The notes: generated from the letters alone by a model not told the origin. Numbered from the stretch's first letter, positions 8,366 to 17,461 are shown. The stretch is DNA of 64,000 nucleotides from Synechococcus sp. MW101C3 (GCF_002252635.1 NZ_NQKX01000003.1:1-64000), one strand, 5' to 3'. Translations and numbers: made by a program.

Positions 8366-9778
8366 TCAGGTGCTTGCTGATGGGTCGGAAAGAATTGCGG
8401 CGGTGGCAGGACCAGAGGGCGGCTCAAGGGTGAGGTTCGGCCCCTTGGCGATGATCCGGGAGCCGAAATACAACGCGAAGACCAGCAACACCGTGTAAAG
8501 CACAGCGAACACACTCAAGCTGGTGAGGACCTCGCCCACCGGCAGCACCGAGGCGGCATCGGCGGTCCGCAGCTGGCCGTAGACCGTCCAGGGCTGGCGG
8601 CCCACGCAACGCACCACCCACCCGGATTCAATCGCCAGGTAGCCGGCTGGAGCCGAAAGGATCCAGGCCCAGCTGAACCAGGGCCACTGGGCGAAGCTGG
8701 CGGTGCTGAGGCCGCCTCGCCACCAGAGCAGCAGGCTGAGGGCCATCAGGGCTGCAGCAGCCAGGCCGATCGCCACCATCACCCGGAAGGCATAGAAGAG
8801 CAGACCCACCATGTGGGGCCGCTGGTCGGCGGGCCAGCTGTTGAGCCCACGCAGCGGTTGGCTGAGCTGCGGCCGCGTCTCCAGGATCCAGCTGAAGGCG
8901 CCAGGCACCGACAGGCTCCAGCGGTTGCTGCCGCTGGCCTCATCGGGGGAAGCGAGCACGGTCCAGGCAGGGGAGCTGCCGGCGGGCTGGTCGTCCCAGA
9001 GGGCCTCGATCGCGGCCAGCTTGGTGGGCTGATGCTCGGCCACCTGAACGGCGCTTTCGTGGCCGGCCAGGATCTGCAGCGGCGCTACCGCCAGCAGGAT
9101 CACCAGCGCCAGCTTGAAGGAGAACAGGAAGAACTCCGGTGCCTTCTGGCGCATCAGCGACCAGGCACTGATCGCGGCGACCACAAGCATGGAGGTTTCC
9201 ACCGTGGCCAGGGCCATATGAATCACGCTCCTCACCATGAAGGGGTTGTTGATGGCGGCGAAGTAGTTCTGCACATGAAAATGGCCCTCGGAGAAAGTGC
9301 CACCCGACGGAGTCTGCAGCCAGGAGTTGGCACTGAGAATCCAGAACACTGAGAGGTTCGCGCCGAAGGCCACCATCACGGTGGAGAGGAAGTGAATCAC
9401 TGGTGGCACCTTCTGCCAGCCGAACAACATGATCCCGAGGAAGCCGGCTTCGAGCATGAAGGCCATCGCCCCCTCGAAGCCCAGCACCGAGCCGAAAAAG
9501 TCGCCGGCGAACTCGGAAAGCGGGGCCCAGTTGGTGCCGAACTGGAACTCCATCGGCAGGCCTGAGGCCACACCGATGCCGAAATTGAGCACATAGAGCT
9601 TTGCCCAGAAGCGGGCCTGCCGGTAGTACAAGGGATTGCGTGTGCGCAGCCAGATGGCCTCCAGCACCACCAGATAGATCGCCAGGCCGGTGGAGAGCAC
9701 GGGCCAGAGCATGTGAAAGATCGCGGTCAGAGCGAACTGGAGCCGTGACAGAGTCACGACATCAAGAGTGCCAAGCAT
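8366..9778 (-). CDS. cydA: Cytochrome bd oxidase subunit I
   Basis: CydA carries the hemes and the quinol site. Visible marks are LSRLQFALTAIFHMLWP with the N-terminal heme-ligand histidine, FEFQFGTNW-like MEFQFGTNW, LGFEGAMAFMLEAGF with proton-path acids, FYAFRVMV with the methionine heme ligand, and GRQPWTVYGQLRT. The region between helices 6 and 7 is short compared with the E. coli Q-loop, so it resembles the CIO/short-Q-loop type found in cyanobacteria. The start at 9778 (MLGTLDVVTLSR) is the family start; a start at 9850 would add a non-homologous leader. It heads the operon cydA-cydB-rhodanese. Confidence 0.95.
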   Translation of the reverse strand: MLGTLDVVTLSRLQFALTAIFHMLWPVLSTGLAIYLVVLEAIWLRTRNPLYYRQARFWAKLYVLNFGIGVASGLPMEFQFGTNWAPLSEFAGDFFGSVLGFEGAMAFMLEAGFLGIMLFGWQKVPPVIHFLSTVMVAFGANLSVFWILSANSWLQTPSGGTFSEGHFHVQNYFAAINNPFMVRSVIHMALATVETSMLVVAAISAWSLMRQKAPEFFLFSFKLALVILLAVAPLQILAGHESAVQVAEHQPTKLAAIEALWDDQPAGSSPAWTVLASPDEASGSNRWSLSVPGAFSWILETRPQLSQPLRGLNSWPADQRPHMVGLLFYAFRVMVAIGLAAAALMALSLLLWWRGGLSTASFAQWPWFSWAWILSAPAGYLAIESGWVVRCVGRQPWTVYGQLRTADAASVLPVGEVLTSLSVFAVLYTVLLVFALYFGSRIIAKGPNLTLEPPSGPATAAILSDPSAST

Positions 9779-10371
9779 GGGTTGGGAACAAAACGAACGG
9801 CGAGAAAGCTTGACAAGCCATACGAATGCGCTGTGACGAATGGACTGCAACGAATGGGCAGGAACGGGTGGGGTACCAGCCAGTGACGACCAGCGACGAC
9901 GAAAGCTGGAAAGCTAAAGAAATAAATCGCAACCGTGGGCGCGTGCGCGAACTGTGGAGCTGTGCAGGGCTAGGGCGATGGAGAGACAGTTCAACCATCC
10001 AACCCTAGAGGCTTCAGCAGTGAATGGGAGAGAGTAACCCTTTCACCGATGTTCTGATGCCCACACGATTGCCTCTCCTGGCGAACATTGGCAGCAAGAT
10101 TGAGATTTGAAGTGGAAGGGTCGGCTCGTCAGTGCAGTGCGAGCCGCCAAGAGCCAATATCAATGATCCTTTACTCCTGCAGGCATTGGCTTGTCGGCTA
10201 CATCCCGTTAGTCCATAGTCTGTGAGACTGACGTTTGGTGAGCAGGATCCAGTGCAGCCGAAGTCAGCTGGGCCAGGCACAGGGAAATTGATTATGTTTC
10301 GGCTGAATACAGTGAGGCCGATTACAATCGAGCTGAATTCAATGAGGCTGAATCGGGTTGTGGATGCTTGG
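9779..10371. promoter_or_regulatory. Divergent control region between cydAB and modA
   Basis: About 590 bases between two divergent operons with no supported gene. It must hold the cydA promoter on the minus strand and the modA promoter on the plus strand. I looked for an FNR-type TTGAT-N4-ATCAA box near cydA and did not find one. The modA-proximal end holds a 20-base imperfect direct repeat, listed separately. The stretch around 10020-10220 is less GC-rich than its surroundings. Confidence 0.4.
10302..10351 (+). repeat. Imperfect 20-base direct repeat upstream of modA
   Basis: GCTGAATACAGTGAGGCCGA at 10302-10321 recurs as GCTGAATTCAATGAGGCTGA at 10332-10351. The copies differ at three positions and are spaced by exactly 30 bases. 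They lie just before the preferred modA start at 10372. If translation began at the upstream ATG they would encode a 10-residue repeat. They could be a regulatory site or chance duplication. Confidence 0.6.
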
Positions 10372-11190
10372 ATGAAGTGTCAGATACCGCTGAAGCGTCT
10401 GTTCTGGAAGATCAGTGGCTCCTTGGGGATTGCAGGCCTGGCCCTGCTGCTGAGCACGCAGCGGCCCGTCGCTGCTCAGAAGGGCCCGGCAGCGCAGCCC
10501 CTGCTGGTGAGTGCCGCCATCAGCCTCACTGATGTTCTCCAGGGGCTTGCACCCTCGTTTTCGCGCAGCAAGCGTGTCCCTCCACCCCAGTTCAACCTCG
10601 GGGCCTCAGGCTCGCTGCAACGCCAGATCGAACAAGGAGCCCCTGTCGATGTGTTCCTCTCTGCGGGAACCAGGCAGATGGACGCATTGGAACAAGCCAA
10701 GCTGCTCCTGCCTGGAACCCGCCGCAACCTGATCAGCAACCAACTGGTGCTGGTGGTGCCTGCCCAACGCAGGGGGGTGGTGGGATTCACCGACCTGGAG
10801 AGTCCCCGCATCCGCCGCATCGCCATCGGGGACGCTGCTGTGCCGGCCGGAGAGTACGCCAGGCAGGCCTTGCGCCATTACAAGCTGCTCACGGCATTGC
10901 AGCCCAAGTTGGTTCCGCTCAGCTCGGTACGAGCCGTCGCCGCCGCCGTTGCTAGTGGGAGTGCTGATGCTGGCTTTGTCTACCGCAGCGATACCTATGG
11001 CGTCAGCAACCTGCGGATTGCAGCCACGGCATCAGCAGCCAGTCACACCCCGATCCTTTACAGCGGGGCCGTGATCCGCCGCAGTCGACAACCGGCTTTG
11101 GCCAGGGCCTATCTGGATGGATTGCAAAGTCCTGCAGCCCGCAGCGCCTTCATCCGCGCCGGCTTCTCCCCCTTGCCTCCAGCACGCTGA
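10372..11190 (+). CDS. modA: Molybdate-binding periplasmic protein
   Basis: This is the substrate-binding protein of a molybdate ABC transporter. After a signal peptide (MKCQIPLKRLFWK basic end, hydrophobic core, VAA cleavage region), the ModA pattern follows: VSAAISLTDVLQGLAPSF, FNLGASGSLQRQIEQGAPVD, DVFLSAGTRQMDAL and RIAIGDAAVPAGEYARQAL. These loops bind the oxyanion. The ATG at 10372 is preferred over one at 10222 because it puts the basic end directly before the hydrophobic core. The stop is followed directly by the modBC frame. Molybdenum serves nitrate reductase and other Moco enzymes. Confidence 0.9.
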   Translation: MKCQIPLKRLFWKISGSLGIAGLALLLSTQRPVAAQKGPAAQPLLVSAAISLTDVLQGLAPSFSRSKRVPPPQFNLGASGSLQRQIEQGAPVDVFLSAGTRQMDALEQAKLLLPGTRRNLISNQLVLVVPAQRRGVVGFTDLESPRIRRIAIGDAAVPAGEYARQALRHYKLLTALQPKLVPLSSVRAVAAAVASGSADAGFVYRSDTYGVSNLRIAATASAASHTPILYSGAVIRRSRQPALARAYLDGLQSPAARSAFIRAGFSPLPPAR

Positions 11191-11252
11191 TCCCTCCTCC
11201 CGCAAGCCTCCTGTCACCGCTGCTGCTGTCATTCCGCGCCGCTGCATTCGCG

Positions 11253-13022
11253 GTGCTGTTGCTCAGCCCGCCTGCGATTGCCGCTGCCTTGTTCCTGCGG
11301 GGATGGCGGGGCCAACGACGCGCTGCCGCTGACCTGCTGCTGCTCTCACCTCTGGTGATGCCGCCCACGGTGCTTGGCTTTCTGCTGCTGCAGCTGCTGG
11401 GGCCGCTGGGTCCTCTGGGGGAACCGCTGGAGCGGATGGGCATCACGATTGTCTTCAGCTGGACAGCCACTGTGATCAGTGCGGCAGTGGTGGCATTCCC
11501 GCTGATGTACCGCAGCACACTTGCCGCTCTGGAACAGCTCGATCCGGCATTGGAAGCGGTGGCGCTCGGGCTTGGCTGCAGCCCGCTGCGGACGTTCTGG
11601 AGAGTCACCGTGCCCTTGATTCGTCCAGGCCTGCTTGCGGGTGTGAGCCTGAGCTTTGCACGGGCGCTGGGCGAATTCGGCACAACGATGATGCTGGCAG
11701 GCAACATTCCCGGCCGCACGCAGACATTGCCGTTGGCGATTTACAGCGCTGTAGAAGGTGGCGATCTCACGCTGGCCTGGCGGCTTACAGCCGTGGTGCT
11801 ACTGCTCAACGGCAGCTGCCTGATGCTGGTGGGATGGCTCAACCGCAGCCGCTCAACCACCGCTACCTCGCAACGTCTCACCACTGGCGCTGTCGATGAG
11901 GACGGATGGGTACCGATAGAACCGATCGGCCAGCTCCGTCCACGCGTCGTGACACAGATGCAGGTGGCCATCCAGCTGCAACGCGGCTCCTTTCACCTGA
12001 GGATGAACTGGAAGAGCCAGGCGGCACGACAGGCCGTGCTGGGATCATCTGGAGCGGGCAAGAGCCTGCTGCTCCGCTGCATCGCCGGGCTTGAGCGGCC
12101 TCAGGGTTGCCGCATCCAGCTCGGGCAGCGGCTGCTCTGCGACACCGATCGGGGCGTCTGGGTCGAACCGCATCTCCGGCGGATCGCCATGGTGTTTCAG
12201 CAACACGCCCTGTTCCCTCACCTGCGTGTGGCCGACAACGTGGCGTTCGGACTGGATCGACTCCCGCGAGAACAGCGCCGCGAACGGGTGGCCAAGCTGC
12301 TGGCCGCCGTCGGTCTGCAGGAGCATGCCTCTCACTTCCCGCATCAGCTTTCCGGCGGGCAATGTCAGCGCGTTGCTGTAGCGCGGGCGCTGGCGGTGCA
12401 ACCCGATCTGCTGCTTCTGGATGAACCGTTCAGCTCTCAGGACAGCTTTCGTCGCCGCCGGCTGCAGCAGTGGATGGATGATCTACAACGGAGCTCAGGT
12501 ACGCCCATCCTGATGGTGACGCACGATATCGATGAAGCGTTTCGCCTGAGTGATGAATTGCTGGTGCTGGAGGGCGGACGGCTGGTGGCTCAGGGCGCCA
12601 CACAGTGTTTGTTTTCCCAGCCTGAACAACTGATCGTGGCCCGGCTCACAGGCTGCAAGAACCTCAGCCCGATCACCTGGGTGTCTGCTCACCAGTGCCT
12701 GGCGACCCGCTGGGGACTCCTCGTGGATGGCCAGTCGATGGGGCACAAGCAGCGAAGCGATTGGATTGGCCTGCGAGCCAATCACTTGCGCCTGGCTCCC
12801 GCTGGCACAACATCGGCCTCACAAGCACGGATCGTTCGTCCTTGTCGTGTGGTCAAGATCAGTCGGGGTGCCCTCCAGGTCAGTGTGTATGTGCAGATCG
12901 CAGAGGGAGCCAATGAGCTACACGTGGAATTACGTGAGTGGGAATGGGCTGAACTTGATGGCCAGAGCGAGGCACTTGAACTCGTGATTGATCGCGCGCG
13001 ACTGCTCTATCTGAAGGCCTAA
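11253..13022 (+). CDS. modBC: Fused molybdate transporter permease and ATPase (ModB-ModC)
   Basis: One 589-residue protein joins a ModB-type permease (about residues 1-200, with the EAA loop EAVALGLGCSPLRTFW and ALGEFGTTMMLAGNI) to an ATPase. The ATPase has Walker A GSSGAGKS near 264, signature LSGGQCQRVAVARAL near 367, Walker B LLLLDEP near 388 and switch THD near 424. The last 120 residues look like the ModC oxyanion-binding tail. The GTG at 11253 truncates the first helix: the same frame continues upstream to 11187, where CTG overlaps the modA TGA. A non-standard start there may be the real one. Confidence 0.88.
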   Translation: MLLLSPPAIAAALFLRGWRGQRRAAADLLLLSPLVMPPTVLGFLLLQLLGPLGPLGEPLERMGITIVFSWTATVISAAVVAFPLMYRSTLAALEQLDPALEAVALGLGCSPLRTFWRVTVPLIRPGLLAGVSLSFARALGEFGTTMMLAGNIPGRTQTLPLAIYSAVEGGDLTLAWRLTAVVLLLNGSCLMLVGWLNRSRSTTATSQRLTTGAVDEDGWVPIEPIGQLRPRVVTQMQVAIQLQRGSFHLRMNWKSQAARQAVLGSSGAGKSLLLRCIAGLERPQGCRIQLGQRLLCDTDRGVWVEPHLRRIAMVFQQHALFPHLRVADNVAFGLDRLPREQRRERVAKLLAAVGLQEHASHFPHQLSGGQCQRVAVARALAVQPDLLLLDEPFSSQDSFRRRRLQQWMDDLQRSSGTPILMVTHDIDEAFRLSDELLVLEGGRLVAQGATQCLFSQPEQLIVARLTGCKNLSPITWVSAHQCLATRWGLLVDGQSMGHKQRSDWIGLRANHLRLAPAGTTSASQARIVRPCRVVKISRGALQVSVYVQIAEGANELHVELREWEWAELDGQSEALELVIDRARLLYLKA

Positions 13023-13091
13023 ACCCTGATGCTTTTCACTTCACTCTCGTTCTATCAAAACCCTGGCAAATCAGCCACCGTCACGGTGTGA

Positions 13092-13685
13092 TCACGGCTG
13101 TTTGAATGCCAGCCCCAGCGCGCGCACCAGCGGGGCGAACGGCTTGAGGAAGCGGCTCTCATGCAGGCGGCCCTTGAGCACCCGGTGCCAGTACACCCAG
13201 GGAAACACACGGGTTTCCACCAGAAACATGCTCCAGCGCTCCTTGGTGGGATCCACCAGGAAGGAACTGACCGGCTGCAGCTCGTAGTTGAACTCCGCCA
13301 TCACCACGCTGTGGAAACTGGTGATCAAGGGGCAGGCGGTGTAGCCGTCGTAATGGGCCAGCAGGGGGCGTTGATCGAGCTGAGCCAGCAGGTTCGCCAC
13401 CAGCACCGGTGCCTGACCCCGGATGGCGGCCAGGCTTTTCGACGTTGGCAGTGAGCTCACATCGCCGAGAGCGAACACATCGGCAAAGCGCTTGTGCTGG
13501 CAGGTGTCCTTGTTCACTTCCACCCAGCCGCCAGGACCATCGATCGCCAAGGGGCTGTGGGCCACCACATCCGGCGCCGCCATCGGTGGCACCACATGCA
13601 GCAGGTCGAAGCGGATCTCCTCGCGGCGGGGCTCGACCCCTGGCTCACGCACGTCGAACACCGCCACCTGCTCGCTGGGACGCAC
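13092..13685 (-). pseudogene. sqr: Sulfide:quinone oxidoreductase, C-terminal half only
   Basis: The frame encodes the C-terminal part of an SQR-type flavoprotein: LLHVVPPMAAPDVV, FALGDVSSLPTSKSLAAIR (FAD-binding), GYTACPLIT with a conserved cysteine, and a C-terminal MFLVETRVFPWVYWHRVLKG amphipathic anchor. Full SQRs are about 400-430 residues; only 197 are present. The N-terminal FAD Rossmann domain is missing and a stop lies 12 bases upstream of the GTG at 13685. SQR oxidises sulfide and feeds electrons to quinone; this copy cannot bind FAD normally. The remaining sequence is open and well kept, so the truncation may be recent. Confidence 0.8.
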
Positions 13686-13831
13686 GAACCGATGCGTTCA
13701 GACGCATGCTGCGCCGACCGACGGCACTGGGAGCCGACTGGGAAGCAGCCAGAGAACGAGAAGGGAAGGGGGCTTGCGACCACTCCCAAAACATCTCGCT
13801 AGCGTTATAGAGTCATTGCAGGTGTCCCACC

Positions 13832-14398
13832 ATGAAACCCTTCCTTCGGCTGCCGCCTTCTCCCGGCCACACTGCGCCCAGCTCGTCGGCACTGCCAGTC
13901 CAGCCCCATGCGCTGGTTCCGCTGCTGCCACTTCTTCTGCTTGCGCTTGTGATGAGTCTGCTGCTGGGCAGCTCACCGGCACTGGCTGCAGACAGCTGGT
14001 CGCTCAGCGACGGAGCCGGCCATCGCCTTGCCGCCAAGGTGTTCGAGCAGCCGTTCCCGGAGTATCCCTCGGGCCTGCGCCTCCGCCTCAATGCGGTGGA
14101 CGGCCAGACCAGGCTGGATCACACCCACCAGCTGGTGTTGACCGACTCCCTCGGCCAGGAATGGAGCCTGCCCAACCGCAGTGAAGAGCTGGTGCAGAGA
14201 GGCGAAGCCGCGGTGCCAGCCGGATCGGCCCAGTTCGATCTCGATGCCCTGATGCCCCGTCCGAGTGAAGCGCTGCCGCTCCATCTGACGGTGCCCACTA
14301 CCGCCGGAGCGTTTGGCTTCGATCTCACGCCGGAGCAGGCGATGACCCTGCACGCCATGGGATCAGTACCCCGTCCCGGTACCGACCCACAGGCATGA
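13832..14398 (+). CDS. DUF3122 family secreted protein, copy 1
   Basis: A 188-residue protein with a long hydrophobic signal (about residues 27-52, ending ALAAD) and a DUF3122 domain. Its marks are WSLSDGAGHRL, the FEQPFPEYPSGLRLRL segment, LDHTHQLVLTD and SLPNRSEELV. The family is nearly confined to cyanobacteria and has no assigned function known to me. It sits between the truncated sqr and the second exported rhodanese. Two paralogues occur at 23617-24147 and 29439-30011, each next to genes of sulfur or low-oxygen metabolism. Confidence 0.8.
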   Translation: MKPFLRLPPSPGHTAPSSSALPVQPHALVPLLPLLLLALVMSLLLGSSPALAADSWSLSDGAGHRLAAKVFEQPFPEYPSGLRLRLNAVDGQTRLDHTHQLVLTDSLGQEWSLPNRSEELVQRGEAAVPAGSAQFDLDALMPRPSEALPLHLTVPTTAGAFGFDLTPEQAMTLHAMGSVPRPGTDPQA

Positions 14399-14425
14399 AT
14401 GGCGTGGAGCGCCGGCCGGTGGCAT

Positions 14426-14935
14426 TCAGGCCACCGGCTGGTCTGCCGCCATCCAGCCGGCGAAACCTGGCGCAAACCCCCGCACGCGTGGGTAGCCGTG
14501 CAGCTGCAGGGTCATCACCCCGAGCGCCGAGCGATAGCCGGTGGCGCAGTAGAGCACCACGTCGCGATCGCGGGGAATGGCCTCCAAGTGGTGGGCGAGA
14601 TCCTGGAGCGGCAGGTTGATCGCGGCGGGGATGTGTCCCCGGCGGTAGTCGGCGGGGCTGCACAGATCCACCAGCAGGGCATTCCGACTCGCGATCCGAG
14701 CATTCAGGCCCTCGACTGAACCGATGGCCAGCACATCGGCGGGCAGGGAGTCGAGACACCGATCCACGGCCAGCTCCACCGGTACTGAGGCCACCATCGG
14801 TGCCGAGACCTCCACCGCATCAGGCTCCGCCACCACGTCGGCAAACGCAGCGCCTGGGCCCAGCAGCAGGCAGACGGCAAGGCTGAGCCCGGTGGTCAAC
14901 CACGCAAGCCAAGCCAAGGAACGAAGCACTGCCAT
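14426..14935 (-). CDS. Exported rhodanese, second paralogue
   Basis: A 169-residue protein with a signal peptide (hydrophobic residues 5-33, AFAD) and a rhodanese domain. VVLYCATGYRS places the catalytic cysteine at about residue 130. It aligns along its length with the rhodanese at 6802-7305, including the RGFAPGFAGW end. The usual LIDVRTP segment reads LVDLCSP here, so an arginine-like position is a cysteine (residue 92). The start codon overlaps the stop of the upstream DUF4079 gene as TGATG, so the two are co-translated and probably work together at the membrane or in the lumen. Confidence 0.85.
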   Translation of the reverse strand: MAVLRSLAWLAWLTTGLSLAVCLLLGPGAAFADVVAEPDAVEVSAPMVASVPVELAVDRCLDSLPADVLAIGSVEGLNARIASRNALLVDLCSPADYRRGHIPAAINLPLQDLAHHLEAIPRDRDVVLYCATGYRSALGVMTLQLHGYPRVRGFAPGFAGWMAADQPVA

Positions 14936-15405
14936 CAGCTCACGACAGGGGCAAGCGCGGGGGCGGAGCTGAGCAGCTTCTGCACGATGGCGATGCCGCT
15001 GATGGCCTGCCAGCCGAACAGGGTGAGCACGAGGCCGTTGGTGGCCACGTGCAGGGTGCGGGCCCAGTCCTTGCCTTTCTGCAGGGAGGGGCCGAGTGAG
15101 GCGGTGACGATCACGAGCGCCGCCACAGCAAGGCCGACGAACAGGTGCGGACCGATCAGGAGCTTGCCGTGCTTGAGGAAAGTGACGCCCATGCCACCGA
15201 GGGCGCCCAGCAGGGTGACCCCCAGGATCACCGGGCCGAGCCGGGCGTGCCGCGCGCCGTAATGCTCCTGCAGCATGGCCTTGCGGTCTTCCGGGCTGGC
15301 CTTGCGGATCAAGCTGGCCTTGAAGCCGAGATAGCCCGAGTAGAGCATCAGACCCAGGAGCCCCCACATCAGCACGGGGTGAACAAAGTTGAGCGCGAAG
15401 GGCAT
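14935..15405 (-). CDS. DUF4079 family membrane protein
   Basis: A 156-residue protein with about four membrane helices and histidines near their ends (FVHPVLMWGLLGLMLYSGYL, LKHGKLLIGPHLFVGL, RTLHVATNGLVLTLFGWQ). This matches the cyanobacterial and plastid DUF4079 family, whose layout recalls b-type cytochromes, although heme binding is only an inference. It is directly upstream of and overlaps an exported rhodanese by one base. That coupling suggests an electron or sulfur transfer pair. Confidence 0.8.
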   Translation of the reverse strand: MPFALNFVHPVLMWGLLGLMLYSGYLGFKASLIRKASPEDRKAMLQEHYGARHARLGPVILGVTLLGALGGMGVTFLKHGKLLIGPHLFVGLAVAALVIVTASLGPSLQKGKDWARTLHVATNGLVLTLFGWQAISGIAIVQKLLSSAPALAPVVS

Positions 15406-15541
15406 CGAACCTGGGCGGTGGAACAGACGGACTCCGCAACTGCGGCGTCCTCTGCACCATGGCCACGATCGGGCGCCGTGAATCGCCAGCGGCCCTGCGG
15501 ATCACGAAAGGTGAGTGCCGGGCCGGGGCCGGGGGTTGGGC

Positions 15542-16237
15542 TCAGGGCGCCAGCCGCTCGATCAGCCAGGCGCTGCTGCTCGCGCCACCACCGCTCGCCT
15601 CTGCCCCGCCGCCTTCCCCCGCCCGCCGGTAGCGGAAGCGATCGTGCAGACGGTTGGGCCGGCCCTGCCAGAACTCGAATTCGGCCGGCACCACCCGCAG
15701 GCCGCCCCAGGCCGGCGGCAACGGCACGTCCCCACCGGCGAAGCGGCGTTGCATCGCCTCCCATTGCGCTTCCAGCAGCGAGCGCGAGCTGATCACGGCG
15801 CTCTGCTGCGACACCCACGCCCCCAACCGGCTGCCGAGCGGCCGTGAGAGGAAATAGGCGAGCGATTCGGCCGTGCTGATCCGCTCGGCCAGGCCCAGGA
15901 TCGCCACTTGCCGCTCCAGCCCGTACCAGGGAAACAGCAGGCTCACCTGCGGGTGAGCGGCGATCTCGGTGGCCTTGCGGCTGTCGTAGTGGGTGAAGAA
16001 CACGAAGCCGCGCGCGTCGAACGCCTTGAGCAGCACGGTGCGGGCACTGGGACGCACGCCATCGCTGGTGCCCAGCACCATGGCGTTGGGCTCGTCCAGC
16101 CCGGCGGCCACCGCCTGATCGAACCAGCGGCGGAACTGCGCCACCGGGTCGTCCGCCAGATCAGCCCGCCGCAGGTCGGCCCGCTGGTAGTGGCGGCGCA
16201 GCTGGGCGGGATCGGTGGGAACGGGAGGGTCACTCAT
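15542..16237 (-). CDS. pdxH: Pyridoxamine 5'-phosphate oxidase
   Basis: PdxH oxidises pyridoxamine or pyridoxine 5'-phosphate to pyridoxal 5'-phosphate using FMN. Family segments are visible: [20 protein letters not shown] at the start, [21 protein letters not shown] (FMN site), [32 protein letters not shown], and the C-terminal [16 protein letters not shown]. The 231 residues include an unusual Gly/Ala/Ser insert ([16 protein letters not shown]) between the RLHDR motif and the final WLIERLAP. It appears to be a single-gene unit. Confidence 0.95.
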   Translation of the reverse strand: MSDPPVPTDPAQLRRHYQRADLRRADLADDPVAQFRRWFDQAVAAGLDEPNAMVLGTSDGVRPSARTVLLKAFDARGFVFFTHYDSRKATEIAAHPQVSLLFPWYGLERQVAILGLAERISTAESLAYFLSRPLGSRLGAWVSQQSAVISSRSLLEAQWEAMQRRFAGGDVPLPPAWGGLRVVPAEFEFWQGRPNRLHDRFRYRRAGEGGGAEASGGGASSSAWLIERLAP

Positions 16238-16327
16238 GGCGGCGGATCACAGAGGCGGTTCACCCCTTGGCTCTACAGCTTCGAACCACAGATTCGAACC
16301 ACAGCTTCAAGGCACAGCGGGGCGTCG

Positions 16328-17014
16328 TCAGGCCACCAGCACCACAGGCTCCGGATCGCGAAGAATCCAATAGAGCGAACCCGACAACAACGCGCTGAAC
16401 AAGCACCACACCGAGGTGAAGGCGTAGCTGAAAGAAAGGTGCGACAGCAGAAACAGCACTAGCAAAGATCCAGCGAACCCACGCAGCCGCCCCGAGCGGC
16501 TGAGCAGCAAGGGAGCGATGATCACCATGCTGTAGAGCGTGCTGCCGAAACCGAGACTGATCCAGCGGTCGGCCAGCAGGGTGGTGGTGTAGTTGAGGGA
16601 TCCGTTCACCACCACCGGCTCGATCAGAGCGCCATCCAGCAGCAGCGGCAGCCAGAGCCCGGCGCCCACCAGCAGGCCAAGCACCAGAGCGATCTGCAGC
16701 AGGCGGTGACGCAGACCGGGCAGCGGCTGCTGGTTCAGACGCAGGGCACACCAGGAAAACCAGGCCAGCCAGAAGGCGTAGGCAAAGAACAGATAGGCGA
16801 GCGCGGCGGGACGCACGAGCGCGGCGGCGCCGCCCGGCGCCAGACCAAGCCAGACCACACCCTCCAGGGCCTGTTGCACCGAGAAGAACAGCGGCGAGAA
16901 CGCCAGGGGCAGCAGATCGCTGCGCTGGGCTTGCCGGCAATAACGAACGGAGGCCACGCCCACGGGCAACAGCACCGCCGCCACCACGAAGCTGGCGCTG
17001 CTGGAGAAACACAT
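16328..17014 (-). CDS. DUF6629-like membrane protein
   Basis: A 228-residue protein with about seven hydrophobic segments. It begins MCFSSSASFVVAAVLLPVG, followed by FFSVQQALEGVVWL and AFWLAWFSWCAL. This start matches the DUF6629 family of bacterial membrane proteins, for which no function is assigned as far as I know. It faces the truncated vapC on the other strand and is not in an obvious operon. Confidence 0.7.
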   Translation of the reverse strand: MCFSSSASFVVAAVLLPVGVASVRYCRQAQRSDLLPLAFSPLFFSVQQALEGVVWLGLAPGGAAALVRPAALAYLFFAYAFWLAWFSWCALRLNQQPLPGLRHRLLQIALVLGLLVGAGLWLPLLLDGALIEPVVVNGSLNYTTTLLADRWISLGFGSTLYSMVIIAPLLLSRSGRLRGFAGSLLVLFLLSHLSFSYAFTSVWCLFSALLSGSLYWILRDPEPVVLVA

Positions 17015-17095
17015 CGGCGTGAGGCCGTCTCCGGCAGCAACTGGTTGTCGTCAGCCTGGCGCGGCGAGGGGTGGCAGCGTCGCCTGAGGTTGCGG

Positions 17096-17461
17096 ATGAC
17101 CCTGGCCTGGGCAGATCGCCTGGCTCCGGGAACGGCAGGCCTCACGTCGATGAATGAGGCCGAGATTTTGCATGGCATCGCTCGCCTGCCGGAGGGCCGT
17201 CGGCGGGAGGCGCTGCAGCGAAGCTGGGACACACTGCTGCCAGCCCCTTTCCACGAACGGGTGTGGGCATTCGATCGCGAAGCCGCGCATTGGCATGCGG
17301 AGGTACTCAGGCAGCGGGAACGCCTGGGCCGGCCGATGACCACGGCTGATGCGGTGATCGCTGCCACCACCCTGGCCCGGAGTGCTCGCCTGGCCACTCG
17401 CCATGTGGTCGATTTCGAAGGGATCGGGATCGATCTGATCAACCCCTGGCAGGCACCATGA
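17096..17461 (+). pseudogene. VapC-type PIN toxin lacking its N-terminus
   Basis: The frame matches the body of a PIN-domain ribonuclease toxin: NEAEILHGIARLPEGRR, MTTADAVIAATTLARSARLA and ATRHVVDFEGIGIDLINPW. These carry the internal Glu and the two later Asp residues of the active site. The first 15-20 residues, which hold the first catalytic Asp (usually in a LDTNV motif), are missing, and upstream sequence does not restore them. No antitoxin is adjacent. I treat it as an inactive remnant. Confidence 0.7.

Noticed and set aside
9779-10371. FNR-like box upstream of cydA
   Set aside because: No TTGAT-N4-ATCAA or close variant found by eye in the divergent region.
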